Shown here: positions 17,596 through 25,818 of the stretch, in pieces | Layout: each line of letters starts with the position of its first letter | Numbering within the stretch: the first letter of the stretch is position 1 | NCBI GenBank assembly: GCA_026390775.1 | Contig: JAPLFF010000008.1 | Coordinates: forward strand, 66,361-130,360 | Direction of reading: 5' to 3' | Length of the DNA: 64,000 nucleotides | From: Ignavibacteriales bacterium | GTDB lineage: Bacteria > Bacteroidota > Ignavibacteria > Ignavibacteriales > Melioribacteraceae | The notes under the pieces: generated by a model | The model's database searches: none | The model's input: the letters and a program-made list of their open reading frames with translations, nothing else | What the model was told of the DNA's origin: nothing | Made by a program: the position numbers and the translations under genes

Positions 17596-19001
17596 AGCAA
17601 TTTCTCCGAATCCACGAGTTGCGGAAATAATTTAATAAAATGTGCGCAAAATAATTGATGCAGCAATAATCTTTTATACTCAGCAGAACCACGTGCATCA
17701 CTGATTGGCAAAATTTCGCTTGCAGAAATTGCTGCAGCCTTTTTTATTGTTTCAGTATCAATCGATTTGTTTCTTAAATAGTTACAAGTATTGTTAAGAT
17801 ATAACGGAATTGGGGCTACTCCTCCTACTGAAATATGAATCGTTGTTATTTTTCCGAGTTTTAATTCTATATAGATTGATGAATTTACGCTTGCAATATC
17901 AAGATAAGTTCGTTTAGAAATTTTTTCGAAATTAAAGAATGAATTCTTTGAAGGAATCTGAAAAGATAATTTTTCAACAATTTCATTTTTTTTCTTTTCT
18001 AATGATTTATAACCTTTGTAAAAATTTTTAAGAAGAATTGATCTTTTCTTCTTTCCATCATTCAAGTGAACAGTTGAGTTGAGTGCAAGAAAAATATTGA
18101 CCATATCACCTATTGGAGATGCATTAACAATATTTCCGCCGATTGTTGCTCGATTACGAATCGAGAGAGAGCCGAAGAGACTTAAATAGCTGTTCCATTG
18201 AGGAAAATATTTTTGAAATAGTTTTGATGATTTTAACTCTTCGATAGTTGTTGCCGAACCAATATTAATTTGTTTCCCTGTTTGAGAAATTCCGGTAAGC
18301 TTTTTATACTGTGATATTAAACTACCTTTACTGCGGACTAAACTTTCCCACCTCTGAACATAAAGATCTGTTCCGCCTGAAATAACAATATTTGAATTTT
18401 TATCAATTGATTTATTATCTACAGAAATTTTCTCAAGGCGTTTTTTTATATCCTGGAAATAATTAGGAATAAATTTTAATGCAATCAAGTTTTCAATATG
18501 ATTTCTGTCATCTGATCTTCCATTTTCAAATATAGAAATTGAATCGGAGGCCGCACGCTTAATCCCAGCGTAACCGGTACATCGGCAAATATTTCCACCA
18601 AGTGATTCTATTGCATCATCGGGATTAAGATTAGAGTTGTTCAAAAAATATCCGGTCATAGAAACAACAAAGCCCGGAGTACAAAACCCGCATTGTGTTC
18701 CGCCGTCATCAACCATCGCCGCTTGAACTGGTGAAAGATCTTTCTGATTAATTCCTTCAACAGTTACAACATGTTTACCATTGGCATCCCCTAACGGCAT
18801 CAAGCATGAATTAACAGATTTGTGTTTGACAGTTCCTTTAACTAATTCACCAAGAAGAATTGTACACGCGCCGCAATCACCTTCCCGGCATCCTTCTTTC
18901 GTTCCCGTTAACATTTTTTCTTTTCTTATAAAATCGAGAAGAACTGTTGTGGGGGGAAGATCAGTAGTAATATTAAGATCATTAAGAATAAATTTGATCA
19001 T
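17592..19001 (-). CDS. xdhA: Xanthine dehydrogenase-type Fe-S/FAD subunit (XdhA-like)
   Basis: A 469-residue fused electron-transfer subunit. The N-terminal [2Fe-2S] motif is CREGDCGACTILL, the second cluster is CGFCTPGF with CRCTGY, and an FAD domain follows with GGTDLYVQRW and GSLSIRNRATIGGNIVN. This fusion is the hallmark of bacterial XdhA, in contrast to the separate subunits at 8664-10003. It is the first gene of the long leftward operon xdhA-xdhB-PLP-ssnA-Mo hydroxylase 2. The divergent MFS gene begins about 140 bp away. Confidence 0.92.
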   Translation of the reverse strand: MIKFILNDLNITTDLPPTTVLLDFIRKEKMLTGTKEGCREGDCGACTILLGELVKGTVKHKSVNSCLMPLGDANGKHVVTVEGINQKDLSPVQAAMVDDGGTQCGFCTPGFVVSMTGYFLNNSNLNPDDAIESLGGNICRCTGYAGIKRAASDSISIFENGRSDDRNHIENLIALKFIPNYFQDIKKRLEKISVDNKSIDKNSNIVISGGTDLYVQRWESLVRSKGSLISQYKKLTGISQTGKQINIGSATTIEELKSSKLFQKYFPQWNSYLSLFGSLSIRNRATIGGNIVNASPIGDMVNIFLALNSTVHLNDGKKKRSILLKNFYKGYKSLEKKKNEIVEKLSFQIPSKNSFFNFEKISKRTYLDIASVNSSIYIELKLGKITTIHISVGGVAPIPLYLNNTCNYLRNKSIDTETIKKAAAISASEILPISDARGSAEYKRLLLHQLFCAHFIKLFPQLVDSEKLL

Positions 19002-19138
19002 TTTAACCTCAGTGGAATAATATCCACTTATGGTACAGCAATAACAGAAATAAATATCTTACTCATCAAAAAATTAACATTTTGGAATGCCGAAATCAAA
19101 AACTTAATTTCATATGCAAATAATCCAATTTGAGATAA

Positions 19139-20326
19139 ATCATCGAAACCTGGAAGAAAAATTTAACAGCTCTGTGCATAAGTCAATTTTTTTACCGTGC
19201 AGGAACACGAAGCTTGATTCCTTTTCTTCCTCTTTTTATTCATGATATTGGCAAGACCACACCCGAATATACTGCAATATGGAGCGGGTGGATATTTGCA
19301 GCTCCATTTATTGTTTCATTTTTCACAACTCCTTTTTGGGGAAGCTTCGGCGATAAATACGGCAGAAAATTAATGACAATTCTTGCTGTGTTTGGTTTTG
19401 CTGCCGCTCAGTTTTTGATGGGATTCTCTACAAACTTGACTCAACTTATTTTATTTGCTTCGCTTCAAGAAGTTATGGGCGGATTTTATCCCGCAGCTGT
19501 TTCGTTAACAGCGTCCAACACTCCAAAAGAAAAAACAGCGCAAGCTCTCGGTATACTGCAATTTGCAAACGGCTCAGGAAATGTTGTGGGACCAATTTTA
19601 GGAGGCGTACTTGCAGATCTGGTTGGTCTTAGAGAAGTATTCTTTTTAATTGCAATAACAGTCGGGCTATCCGGATTTTTGATTGTTTTCTTTATAGATG
19701 AAAAAAAATTCACACGTGAAGACCATAATTATTACTTCCTCACAAAAAATTGGCGGTATGTCTTAGAGAATAAAAAATTAATTATATGTATGTTGTTTCT
19801 ACTGATATATTCTTTAGCCGTCACGGTTGTTCGTCCTACATTCTCGCTGTTCATCAAATCAATGAATTTTACATTGAACAATTCTTCCACAGTAACGGGG
19901 ATTTTGCTAGGTATTTTCGGCGGCACCTCTGCATTGGCTTCTGCTTTAGTTGGCAAATTAGCAGTTAAAAGAAAAATTTATTCGATACTTTTATTTGCCT
20001 CAATAGTTGTAACTTCAACATACTTCTTGCTTTCATTTGTGAGCTCTGCTTCTTTTTTAATAATAGTATTGGCTGTTGGTGGATTTGGATTAGGATTAAT
20101 TCAACCATTGGTATTTACTTTAGTAAGTCATAATACAGATAATAACCGAAAAGCAGGTGTGTTTGGCGTAGGATCAAGTTTTCAGGTAATTGGAAATCTT
20201 TTCGGTTCTGTATCAGCCGGATATATTGTTTCTGAATTTGGATTGCGTTTTCCATTTGTTGCAGCCGGGGTACTGTTTTTATTGGTAATTTTTATTGCTT
20301 TATTTGGATTAAAGAAAAACTTGTAA
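19139..20326 (+). CDS. MFS transporter (start codon unclear)
   Basis: A 12-helix major facilitator. The loop-2/3 motif GSFGDKYGRKLM and the drug-exporter-type motif GNVVGPILGG are clear. The best in-frame ordinary start is TTG at 19214, which removes half of helix 1. The same frame remains open to a stop at 19136, and the intervening residues (TWKKNLTALCISQFFYRAG) look like a genuine MFS first helix. No ATG, GTG or TTG lies in that extension, so I give the open-frame boundary. The start could be a rare ATC or CTG, or the gene could have lost its start. It is divergent from xdhA. It could be an exporter or a purine-pathway importer; the motifs favour the DHA exporter group. Confidence 0.7.
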   Translation: MIETWKKNLTALCISQFFYRAGTRSLIPFLPLFIHDIGKTTPEYTAIWSGWIFAAPFIVSFFTTPFWGSFGDKYGRKLMTILAVFGFAAAQFLMGFSTNLTQLILFASLQEVMGGFYPAAVSLTASNTPKEKTAQALGILQFANGSGNVVGPILGGVLADLVGLREVFFLIAITVGLSGFLIVFFIDEKKFTREDHNYYFLTKNWRYVLENKKLIICMLFLLIYSLAVTVVRPTFSLFIKSMNFTLNNSSTVTGILLGIFGGTSALASALVGKLAVKRKIYSILLFASIVVTSTYFLLSFVSSASFLIIVLAVGGFGLGLIQPLVFTLVSHNTDNNRKAGVFGVGSSFQVIGNLFGSVSAGYIVSEFGLRFPFVAAGVLFLLVIFIALFGLKKNL

Positions 20327-20549
20327 AAATATTTTTTACATCCGCTGGCATAGAAAAGGATTCAATATATTTAGATGATCAATTAATGATATGAACTTAA
20401 ACTCTCCTTTCGTTATATTTTAATACATAAACTGTTGGCACTTATATGAGTAAGCTGACACAAGATTCAAGATTGAAATTCCTTTCCAAACAATTTTCTT
20501 TTCAACAGGCTTCCTCATTATATAAAATAAATGCAAAGAGGAGCGGAAT

Positions 20550-20966
20550 ATGAGAACCAGATTTTTAATTATCGCTTTAATATTTTTCACTTTAGATGTT
20601 CATTTATTATTATCACAACCTGTTGAGATTGATTATTCCAAACCGGAAGAAGTAGCACAAAAATTTCTTCAACTTTATTTCAAAGGAGATTGGTTCGGCG
20701 CTTGTAAACTTTGTGCATGCGAAGGATGTGAAGATCAGATATCGTTCATGATAAAGAAAATGGATGAAGAAAGTACAATAACAGATGATACCAAATGCAC
20801 ATTTACACTTGATAAGTTTGAATTAGATAAAGATGGTACAACAGGCAAATATTATTTTACTAAGAATTGTCCGGATCTTAAACCCAGGAAAAATCATATT
20901 GATATGAAAAAGGTTGGGGATAAATGGCTGGTTGAATATATTTACAGACGCGATAAGTTTTTGTGA
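20550..20966 (+). CDS. Secreted small protein with a four-cysteine cluster (DUF4878-like)
   Basis: A 138-residue protein with a signal peptide (hydrophobic residues 4-22). The mature part begins with a PEEVAQKFLQLYFKGDW segment typical of NTF2/DUF4878-like lipoprotein folds and ends in KKVGDKWLVEYIY. Unusually it carries CKLCACEGC (C-x2-C-x-C-x2-C) in the first helix region plus two more cysteines, which could form disulfides or bind metal. A strong AGGAG precedes the ATG. The function is unknown. Confidence 0.7.
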   Translation: MRTRFLIIALIFFTLDVHLLLSQPVEIDYSKPEEVAQKFLQLYFKGDWFGACKLCACEGCEDQISFMIKKMDEESTITDDTKCTFTLDKFELDKDGTTGKYYFTKNCPDLKPRKNHIDMKKVGDKWLVEYIYRRDKFL

Positions 20967-21017
20967 AATCAGACAGACGAGTAATTTTGAACATAAACAA
21001 TTTTAATCTGAGTTTAT

Positions 21018-21398
21018 ATGAGAAGAAATGAAATAAAAAATAGATTTACATTCGAGCACAAGAATGAACCTCTTTTACCAAGAGATCTTTTTGTTAAGAG
21101 AATGTTTAATCATCTTCTACTAGGTGCCACTACAATTTTGTTCTCACTTATGATCGGTATAATAGGTTATCATTACTTTGAAGGTATTGGCTGGATTGAT
21201 TCTCTACTCAATGCCTCTATGATTCTAGGCGGTATGGGACCGGTTACTGAATTACATACAGATTCAGGTAAAATTTTTGCTTCAATGTATGCTCTGTTTT
21301 CCGGGATTATTTTTTTAGTTACTGTTGGAATAATAATAGCCCCTGCAGTACATCGTTTCCTTCACCGTCTTCATATAGATGAAAAAGACGGTAACTAA
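21018..21398 (+). CDS. Two-helix membrane protein, potassium-channel-pore-like
   Basis: A 126-residue protein with two transmembrane segments (about residues 34-54 and 88-110) separated by a re-entrant-like segment WIDSLLNASMILGGMGPV. This TM-pore-TM layout resembles two-TM ion channels, but the potassium selectivity filter TxGYGD is replaced by GGMGP. The amphipathic N-terminus is charged and the C-terminus is cytoplasmic-type. It may be a degenerate channel or an unrelated small membrane protein. The neighbours give no functional hint. Confidence 0.6.
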   Translation: MRRNEIKNRFTFEHKNEPLLPRDLFVKRMFNHLLLGATTILFSLMIGIIGYHYFEGIGWIDSLLNASMILGGMGPVTELHTDSGKIFASMYALFSGIIFLVTVGIIIAPAVHRFLHRLHIDEKDGN

Positions 21399-21525
21399 AT
21401 ATTACTAAGACAATTAATACTTCCCTAAGAGAAGAAATATTTTTTTCTTATCTTTTAATGTTGGTAATTCATTGATATTATTATGATTGTTTATTGAAGA
21501 AAAACAAAGAAAGAAATTGACAAAC

Positions 21526-22017
21526 ATGAAAAAAAGAAAATTAATATTATTTATATCAATAATAATTCTTTCCATATTTATTATTAGTTGTAATGGCAAC
21601 GGACCAAAGGAAATATCTGTTAATATTTACTTGGTCGCTTATCAAGGATCTAATTTAAACGGGAAGAAAATCGGGTGTAATGACATTTTGGTTCCAATTA
21701 CTAAAAATGTTTTAGTAGAGAATAACGAGGTAGAATCTGCACTTAATGAGCTGTTAATAACTAAAGATTCGGAAGAATTAAAAAATTTCGTTAAAGGTCC
21801 TTCATTACTAGTATATCAAGTAACTATAGCAGATGGAATAGCAGATGTTTATTTAAAAGGGGATTTCCATATGTCCGCTGTTTGCGATATACCACGCATT
21901 AAAGAACAACTTTATGAAACTACAAAACAGTTCTCAGACATAAAAGAAGTAAAAATTTATATTAACGATAAAACTTTAGAATCATATCTCACTGTTGCAC
22001 AAGAAGGATTTAAATAA
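21526..22017 (+). CDS. GerMN-domain lipoprotein
   Basis: I start at the ATG at 21526 (MKKRKLILF), giving about 163 residues. The leader ends in a lipobox-like FIISC, so the protein is predicted to be lipid-anchored. The mature part carries a GerMN (Sporulation/Germination) fold: IYLV near the start, a block of NEVESALNELL, a TIADGIADVYL strand and a C-terminal helix-strand containing VKIYIND. These domains are found in extracytoplasmic proteins and often bind peptidoglycan or small ligands. The ATG for sugE follows two bases after the stop codon. Confidence 0.7.
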   Translation: MKKRKLILFISIIILSIFIISCNGNGPKEISVNIYLVAYQGSNLNGKKIGCNDILVPITKNVLVENNEVESALNELLITKDSEELKNFVKGPSLLVYQVTIADGIADVYLKGDFHMSAVCDIPRIKEQLYETTKQFSDIKEVKIYINDKTLESYLTVAQEGFK

Positions 22018-22019
22018 GA

Positions 22020-22343
22020 ATGTCTTGGATCTGGATCTTTATTGCATCGCTGTTTGAAATCTCCTGGGCTGTCGGTCTAAAATACTCGCAAGGTTTTACT
22101 CAATTAAAAGCTACAATTTTTACAGTTATTACTATGATACTAAGCTACGTTTTTCTTTCACTTGGTGTAAAAAATCTTCCTATAGGAACTGCTTATGCTG
22201 TCTGGACCGGTATAGGTGCAATCGGAACAGCCATTTACGGAATTATTTATTTTAACGAACCGAAAGATTTAATTCGTGTTTTTTTTATTTTCTTAATCGT
22301 TGTTGGAATTATCGGTCTGCGACTTACATACAAAACCAATTGA
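22020..22343 (+). CDS. sugE: SMR-family transporter, SugE/Gdx type
   Basis: A 107-residue four-helix small multidrug resistance protein. The essential glutamate is in helix 1 (ASLFEISWAVGLKYS), and the helix-3 motif PIGTAYAVWTGIGAIG is characteristic. The W-A-V-G-LKYSQGF pattern fits the SugE/guanidinium-exporter subgroup more than EmrE. It follows the GerMN gene by 2 bp and is followed by the TrmH gene with 1 bp between stop and ATG. No guanidine riboswitch was recognised upstream, consistent with it being inside an operon. Confidence 0.92.
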   Translation: MSWIWIFIASLFEISWAVGLKYSQGFTQLKATIFTVITMILSYVFLSLGVKNLPIGTAYAVWTGIGAIGTAIYGIIYFNEPKDLIRVFFIFLIVVGIIGLRLTYKTN

Positions 22344-22344
22344 A

Positions 22345-22878
22345 ATGAAAAAACTTTCCCACGAAGAAATTTCTAAGAACAGAAGCACTTTATCTACATT
22401 ACACACTGTAACTAAACTTCCAATTTATGTTGTGCTTAACAGCATCCGCAGCAGCTATAATGTAGGATCAATATTCCGCACATCAGACGGTGCTATGATC
22501 GAAAAACTTTTTCTCTGCGGATATACACCTCATCCTCCCAAGAAAGAAGTCCTGAAGACAGCACTTGGTTCACAAGATAGTGTTAGTTGGGAATATATCC
22601 ATGATCCAAAAGACGTTATTCAAAAATTGAAAGCAAATGGAATTAAGATCTGTGCGCTCGAACTTACAGAATCTAGTATCCCAACTTTTAAGATTAAGAA
22701 AGAAGATTTCCCTTTGGCATTAATAATCGGAAATGAAATCACAGGAGTTTCACAAGAGTTATTGGATATGTGTGATATGTCAATTGAAATTCCGCAATAC
22801 GGAATTAAACAATCATTAAATGTTGCAGTAGCTTACGGGATTGCTGTTTTTGATTTAAGAAGGATTTTGGATTCGTAG
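22345..22878 (+). CDS. TrmH/SpoU-family RNA ribose methyltransferase
   Basis: A SPOUT methyltransferase of about 177 residues from the ATG at 22345 (MKKLSHEEIS). I chose this over an upstream TTG inside sugE. Motif 1 is LNSIRSSYNVGSIFRTSDG. Motifs 2 and 3 form the trefoil-knot SAM site: LIIGNEITGVSQELL and IPQYGIKQSLNVAVAYGI. It lacks an additional RNA-binding domain, so it resembles the short TrmL/TrmH-like group acting on tRNA or rRNA. The exact target is unknown. Confidence 0.88.
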   Translation: MKKLSHEEISKNRSTLSTLHTVTKLPIYVVLNSIRSSYNVGSIFRTSDGAMIEKLFLCGYTPHPPKKEVLKTALGSQDSVSWEYIHDPKDVIQKLKANGIKICALELTESSIPTFKIKKEDFPLALIIGNEITGVSQELLDMCDMSIEIPQYGIKQSLNVAVAYGIAVFDLRRILDS

Positions 22879-22937
22879 AGCAGAATCGTATTCTGCACCC
22901 TCCTATACAAAAAGCACAGATTAAGAATCTGTGCTAC
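22879..22937. repeat. Twin palindromes between convergent genes
   Basis: Two adjacent hairpins (GCAGAATCGTATTCTGC and GCACAGATTAAGAATCTGTGC) lie between the TrmH stop and the TPR gene end. They likely belong to a dispersed intergenic repeat family. They could also serve as a bidirectional terminator, although no long T-run follows. Confidence 0.5.
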
Positions 22938-22978
22938 ATTGTCCCGGAATAGAATTTATCGATGAGGATCAATTCAGT

Positions 22979-25375
22979 TTAAATACGGTCTCTTAATTTT
23001 TTCTTAGTAGAATCCGGATTTGTTTTTAATCGTTCTAAATTTTTCTGATTAATTAGACGCTCTTTAGACAAGGTATCATTCTTTGCTGTAGAGTCTTTAA
23101 CTGCAGTTTGTTTTTGCGGTTCTATTTGATTCGAAAGTGGTTGTGCAACATTATTATTTTTTTCTTTTTCTATCTTTTGTTGTTCTAATTCTTTTTGCTT
23201 TGCTTCATTTTCAGTCTTTATACGTAATCTTTCAATCTGATATTCACTGAATTTTGGAAGTACAGAATTTGCATACGGTGTTCCCACATAACCTTTTACA
23301 AGAATTCCATAAACTGCCGCTGCTGAATCATACATTTTGAGATCTCTTTCATATATCATCCCGGCGTAAGTTAAAGATTTTTTTGCAAATTCTGATTTTG
23401 GATAATTATTGTAAATCTCACGAAATGATTTTATCGCATCTTCGTAATTCTTATCATAATATTTTTTCTCGGCTTCTAAATAAAAAACTTCTGCAGGATC
23501 TTCATCTTTTTTTACTTCCGCTTTTTTTTCTTCTTTTTTTATCAATCCCAGCTTTTCACCTGCCGCAGTTCTTAGAGGATCTTTTTCGTAATTGTCATAA
23601 ATGATTTTGAATAGACTGTCGGCTTTTACAGTATCCTTCATTGTCTCATAATAAATTCCGAGTGCATAAAATGTTTGAACTTTTACGGGCTTATTCTGAT
23701 ACTCAGTTAGGATTTTATTATAATAAAAATAGGCTGAGTCCGGTACATCTAACTCGGAAAAAAACAAGCTACCAAGTCCGTACAAACTTTTTGAATAAAT
23801 TGTCCTAACTGAATCAGCTGAAATTCGAAGGCGTTCCGGTTTTTTTATTTTTCCTTGCAATATTAATTGATAAGGGGTAAGATTTTTATCTTTTGAATTA
23901 ACATTTTGGTTTTGCTGCAATGCTTGCTGTCGGCGGAGTTCAATTCCCGGATCAGTTTGATTTTGATTATTAGTAGCGCTGTTTTGACTTTCTATAATAC
24001 GGCGGTTCTCTTCTAAATATTGTCTGTAAGCAATATCATACTCAATAGAATCTTGCATATAACGAGTCGGATTTAGAATATAATTTAACTGCTGAGATAA
24101 ATCAGTCAACTCTTTCTTATTAGCGAAATATTTATCAAGATCCCTGGCATGTCTGTTCGATTCAATTTTAATATCCGCCGGTGCCAATGACATTGCGACT
24201 TTATTATAATACTTATAGGAGCTGTCATAATCGCGAAATTTTATTTTATATATTTCTCCTAATTTCGCTTGTGCAATTCCAGACGTTGGATTCATTCTAA
24301 AAGTTGAATCAACTTCCCGAAAAATATTTACAGCTAACTTGGTTTCATTTTTTTCATAATAGATCTGGCCAAGTTCAATCATTACTTGATCAACATAATT
24401 TTTGAATTTTCCGGCGTATCTTATATTATTTAGTTCAGATTCACTTTCTTCAACTCTGTTTAAATCTTTTAGCAGTCTCGCATGTTCAATTCGGCTTTGA
24501 AATTCAATGTCAAAAGTTGGAGAATATTTTAATACATCTACAAAAGCTTTAAGAGCATTTTCTTTATCTTTTAAAAACAGATAGATCTTTCCAAGCTGAT
24601 ATGAAACAAGCGCATTTGTTTCATCATCTTTGGAAACAGTAAGATAGTAAGTGCATTCATTGATAGCTTTTTGGTATTCTTCACGGAATTCAAAAAATGC
24701 AATTCTGGTTATCGCAGCGTCATTAAACAGTTTTTCATCACCTTCTTTCAGAGCTTCCTCTTTTACTTCCTCAATTAGAGTTAAACCCTCATCAAAATTA
24801 TGAAGTTGTAAATGAGTTTTTGCTAACCAAAGTTTATTTTCAAGTCGATATTTTGTGTCACCGAGTCCAGCAAGTTCAATAAATTTTCTTTGAGCTCTTG
24901 CATATTCTGATTGATAATAAAATGCTTTTCCAGTCATGAATAACGCATCAGGGAAATATGATGAGCCTGTTTCATACTGAAGAATCTTCGAACACTTTTC
25001 AATAACCCTTGTGAGATCCTGACTAAGCGAACCGCTTAATTGAGTACCTCCGATTTGTGCTCCTGGTTGAACATTTTGTTGTACAGTTTGCGGGACGTTA
25101 AATTGTGTCGTTTGTTGGATACCAAATTGCGAACTTGGTTGAGACACAATTGGAGAAGTAGTTTGAGTACCCTGAGTTAGAGTTTCTCGGAAAGCAAAAA
25201 TATCTTTTTTCTGTTTGAGAATTTCTTCTTCGACTCTATCGAAAAGTGTTTTTGCATTGTAGTAAGTATTGAAGTAGGTGTTAAAGTCTGTCCACACACC
25301 GCAACTTGAAAGTGCAACGACGAGAAATAACAAAGATGTCTGCACAAATAGTTTTTTTGTTTTTTTGTAAGACAT
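22979..25375 (-). CDS. Large TPR lipoprotein (PorW/SprE-like)
   Basis: A 798-residue lipoprotein. The signal peptide ends in a lipobox (VVALSSC), followed by WTDFNTYFNTYYNAKTLF, a region reminiscent of the mature start of SprE/PorW gliding and type IX secretion lipoproteins. A Gln-rich stretch at about 70-115 precedes many tetratricopeptide repeats (for example YFPDALFMTGKAFYYQSEYA and LVSYQLGKIYLFLKD). The C-terminus is Lys/Glu/Gln-rich with a coiled-coil tendency. It is probably an outer-membrane assembly scaffold. It follows the PII gene in the same direction, 92 bp away. The T9SS link is inference from the N-terminus only. Confidence 0.75.
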   Translation of the reverse strand: MSYKKTKKLFVQTSLLFLVVALSSCGVWTDFNTYFNTYYNAKTLFDRVEEEILKQKKDIFAFRETLTQGTQTTSPIVSQPSSQFGIQQTTQFNVPQTVQQNVQPGAQIGGTQLSGSLSQDLTRVIEKCSKILQYETGSSYFPDALFMTGKAFYYQSEYARAQRKFIELAGLGDTKYRLENKLWLAKTHLQLHNFDEGLTLIEEVKEEALKEGDEKLFNDAAITRIAFFEFREEYQKAINECTYYLTVSKDDETNALVSYQLGKIYLFLKDKENALKAFVDVLKYSPTFDIEFQSRIEHARLLKDLNRVEESESELNNIRYAGKFKNYVDQVMIELGQIYYEKNETKLAVNIFREVDSTFRMNPTSGIAQAKLGEIYKIKFRDYDSSYKYYNKVAMSLAPADIKIESNRHARDLDKYFANKKELTDLSQQLNYILNPTRYMQDSIEYDIAYRQYLEENRRIIESQNSATNNQNQTDPGIELRRQQALQQNQNVNSKDKNLTPYQLILQGKIKKPERLRISADSVRTIYSKSLYGLGSLFFSELDVPDSAYFYYNKILTEYQNKPVKVQTFYALGIYYETMKDTVKADSLFKIIYDNYEKDPLRTAAGEKLGLIKKEEKKAEVKKDEDPAEVFYLEAEKKYYDKNYEDAIKSFREIYNNYPKSEFAKKSLTYAGMIYERDLKMYDSAAAVYGILVKGYVGTPYANSVLPKFSEYQIERLRIKTENEAKQKELEQQKIEKEKNNNVAQPLSNQIEPQKQTAVKDSTAKNDTLSKERLINQKNLERLKTNPDSTKKKLRDRI

Positions 25376-25467
25376 AGTCTTTTACTATTTAGTTATTGAT
25401 AAAACTGTAAAAACTATTATGCGGTTTCTCCTTGTTTATGAATTCATATATGTAAATTTACAAAAAA

Positions 25468-25818
<351 letters not shown>

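Noticed and set aside
20446-20553. 35-codon frame ending in an ATGA overlap with the secreted Cys-cluster gene
   Set aside because: No ribosome binding site, unremarkable composition and no similarity to anything known; likely chance.
21900-22020. Guanidine riboswitch ahead of sugE
   Set aside because: sugE follows a coding sequence with a 2-bp gap, leaving no room for an aptamer.
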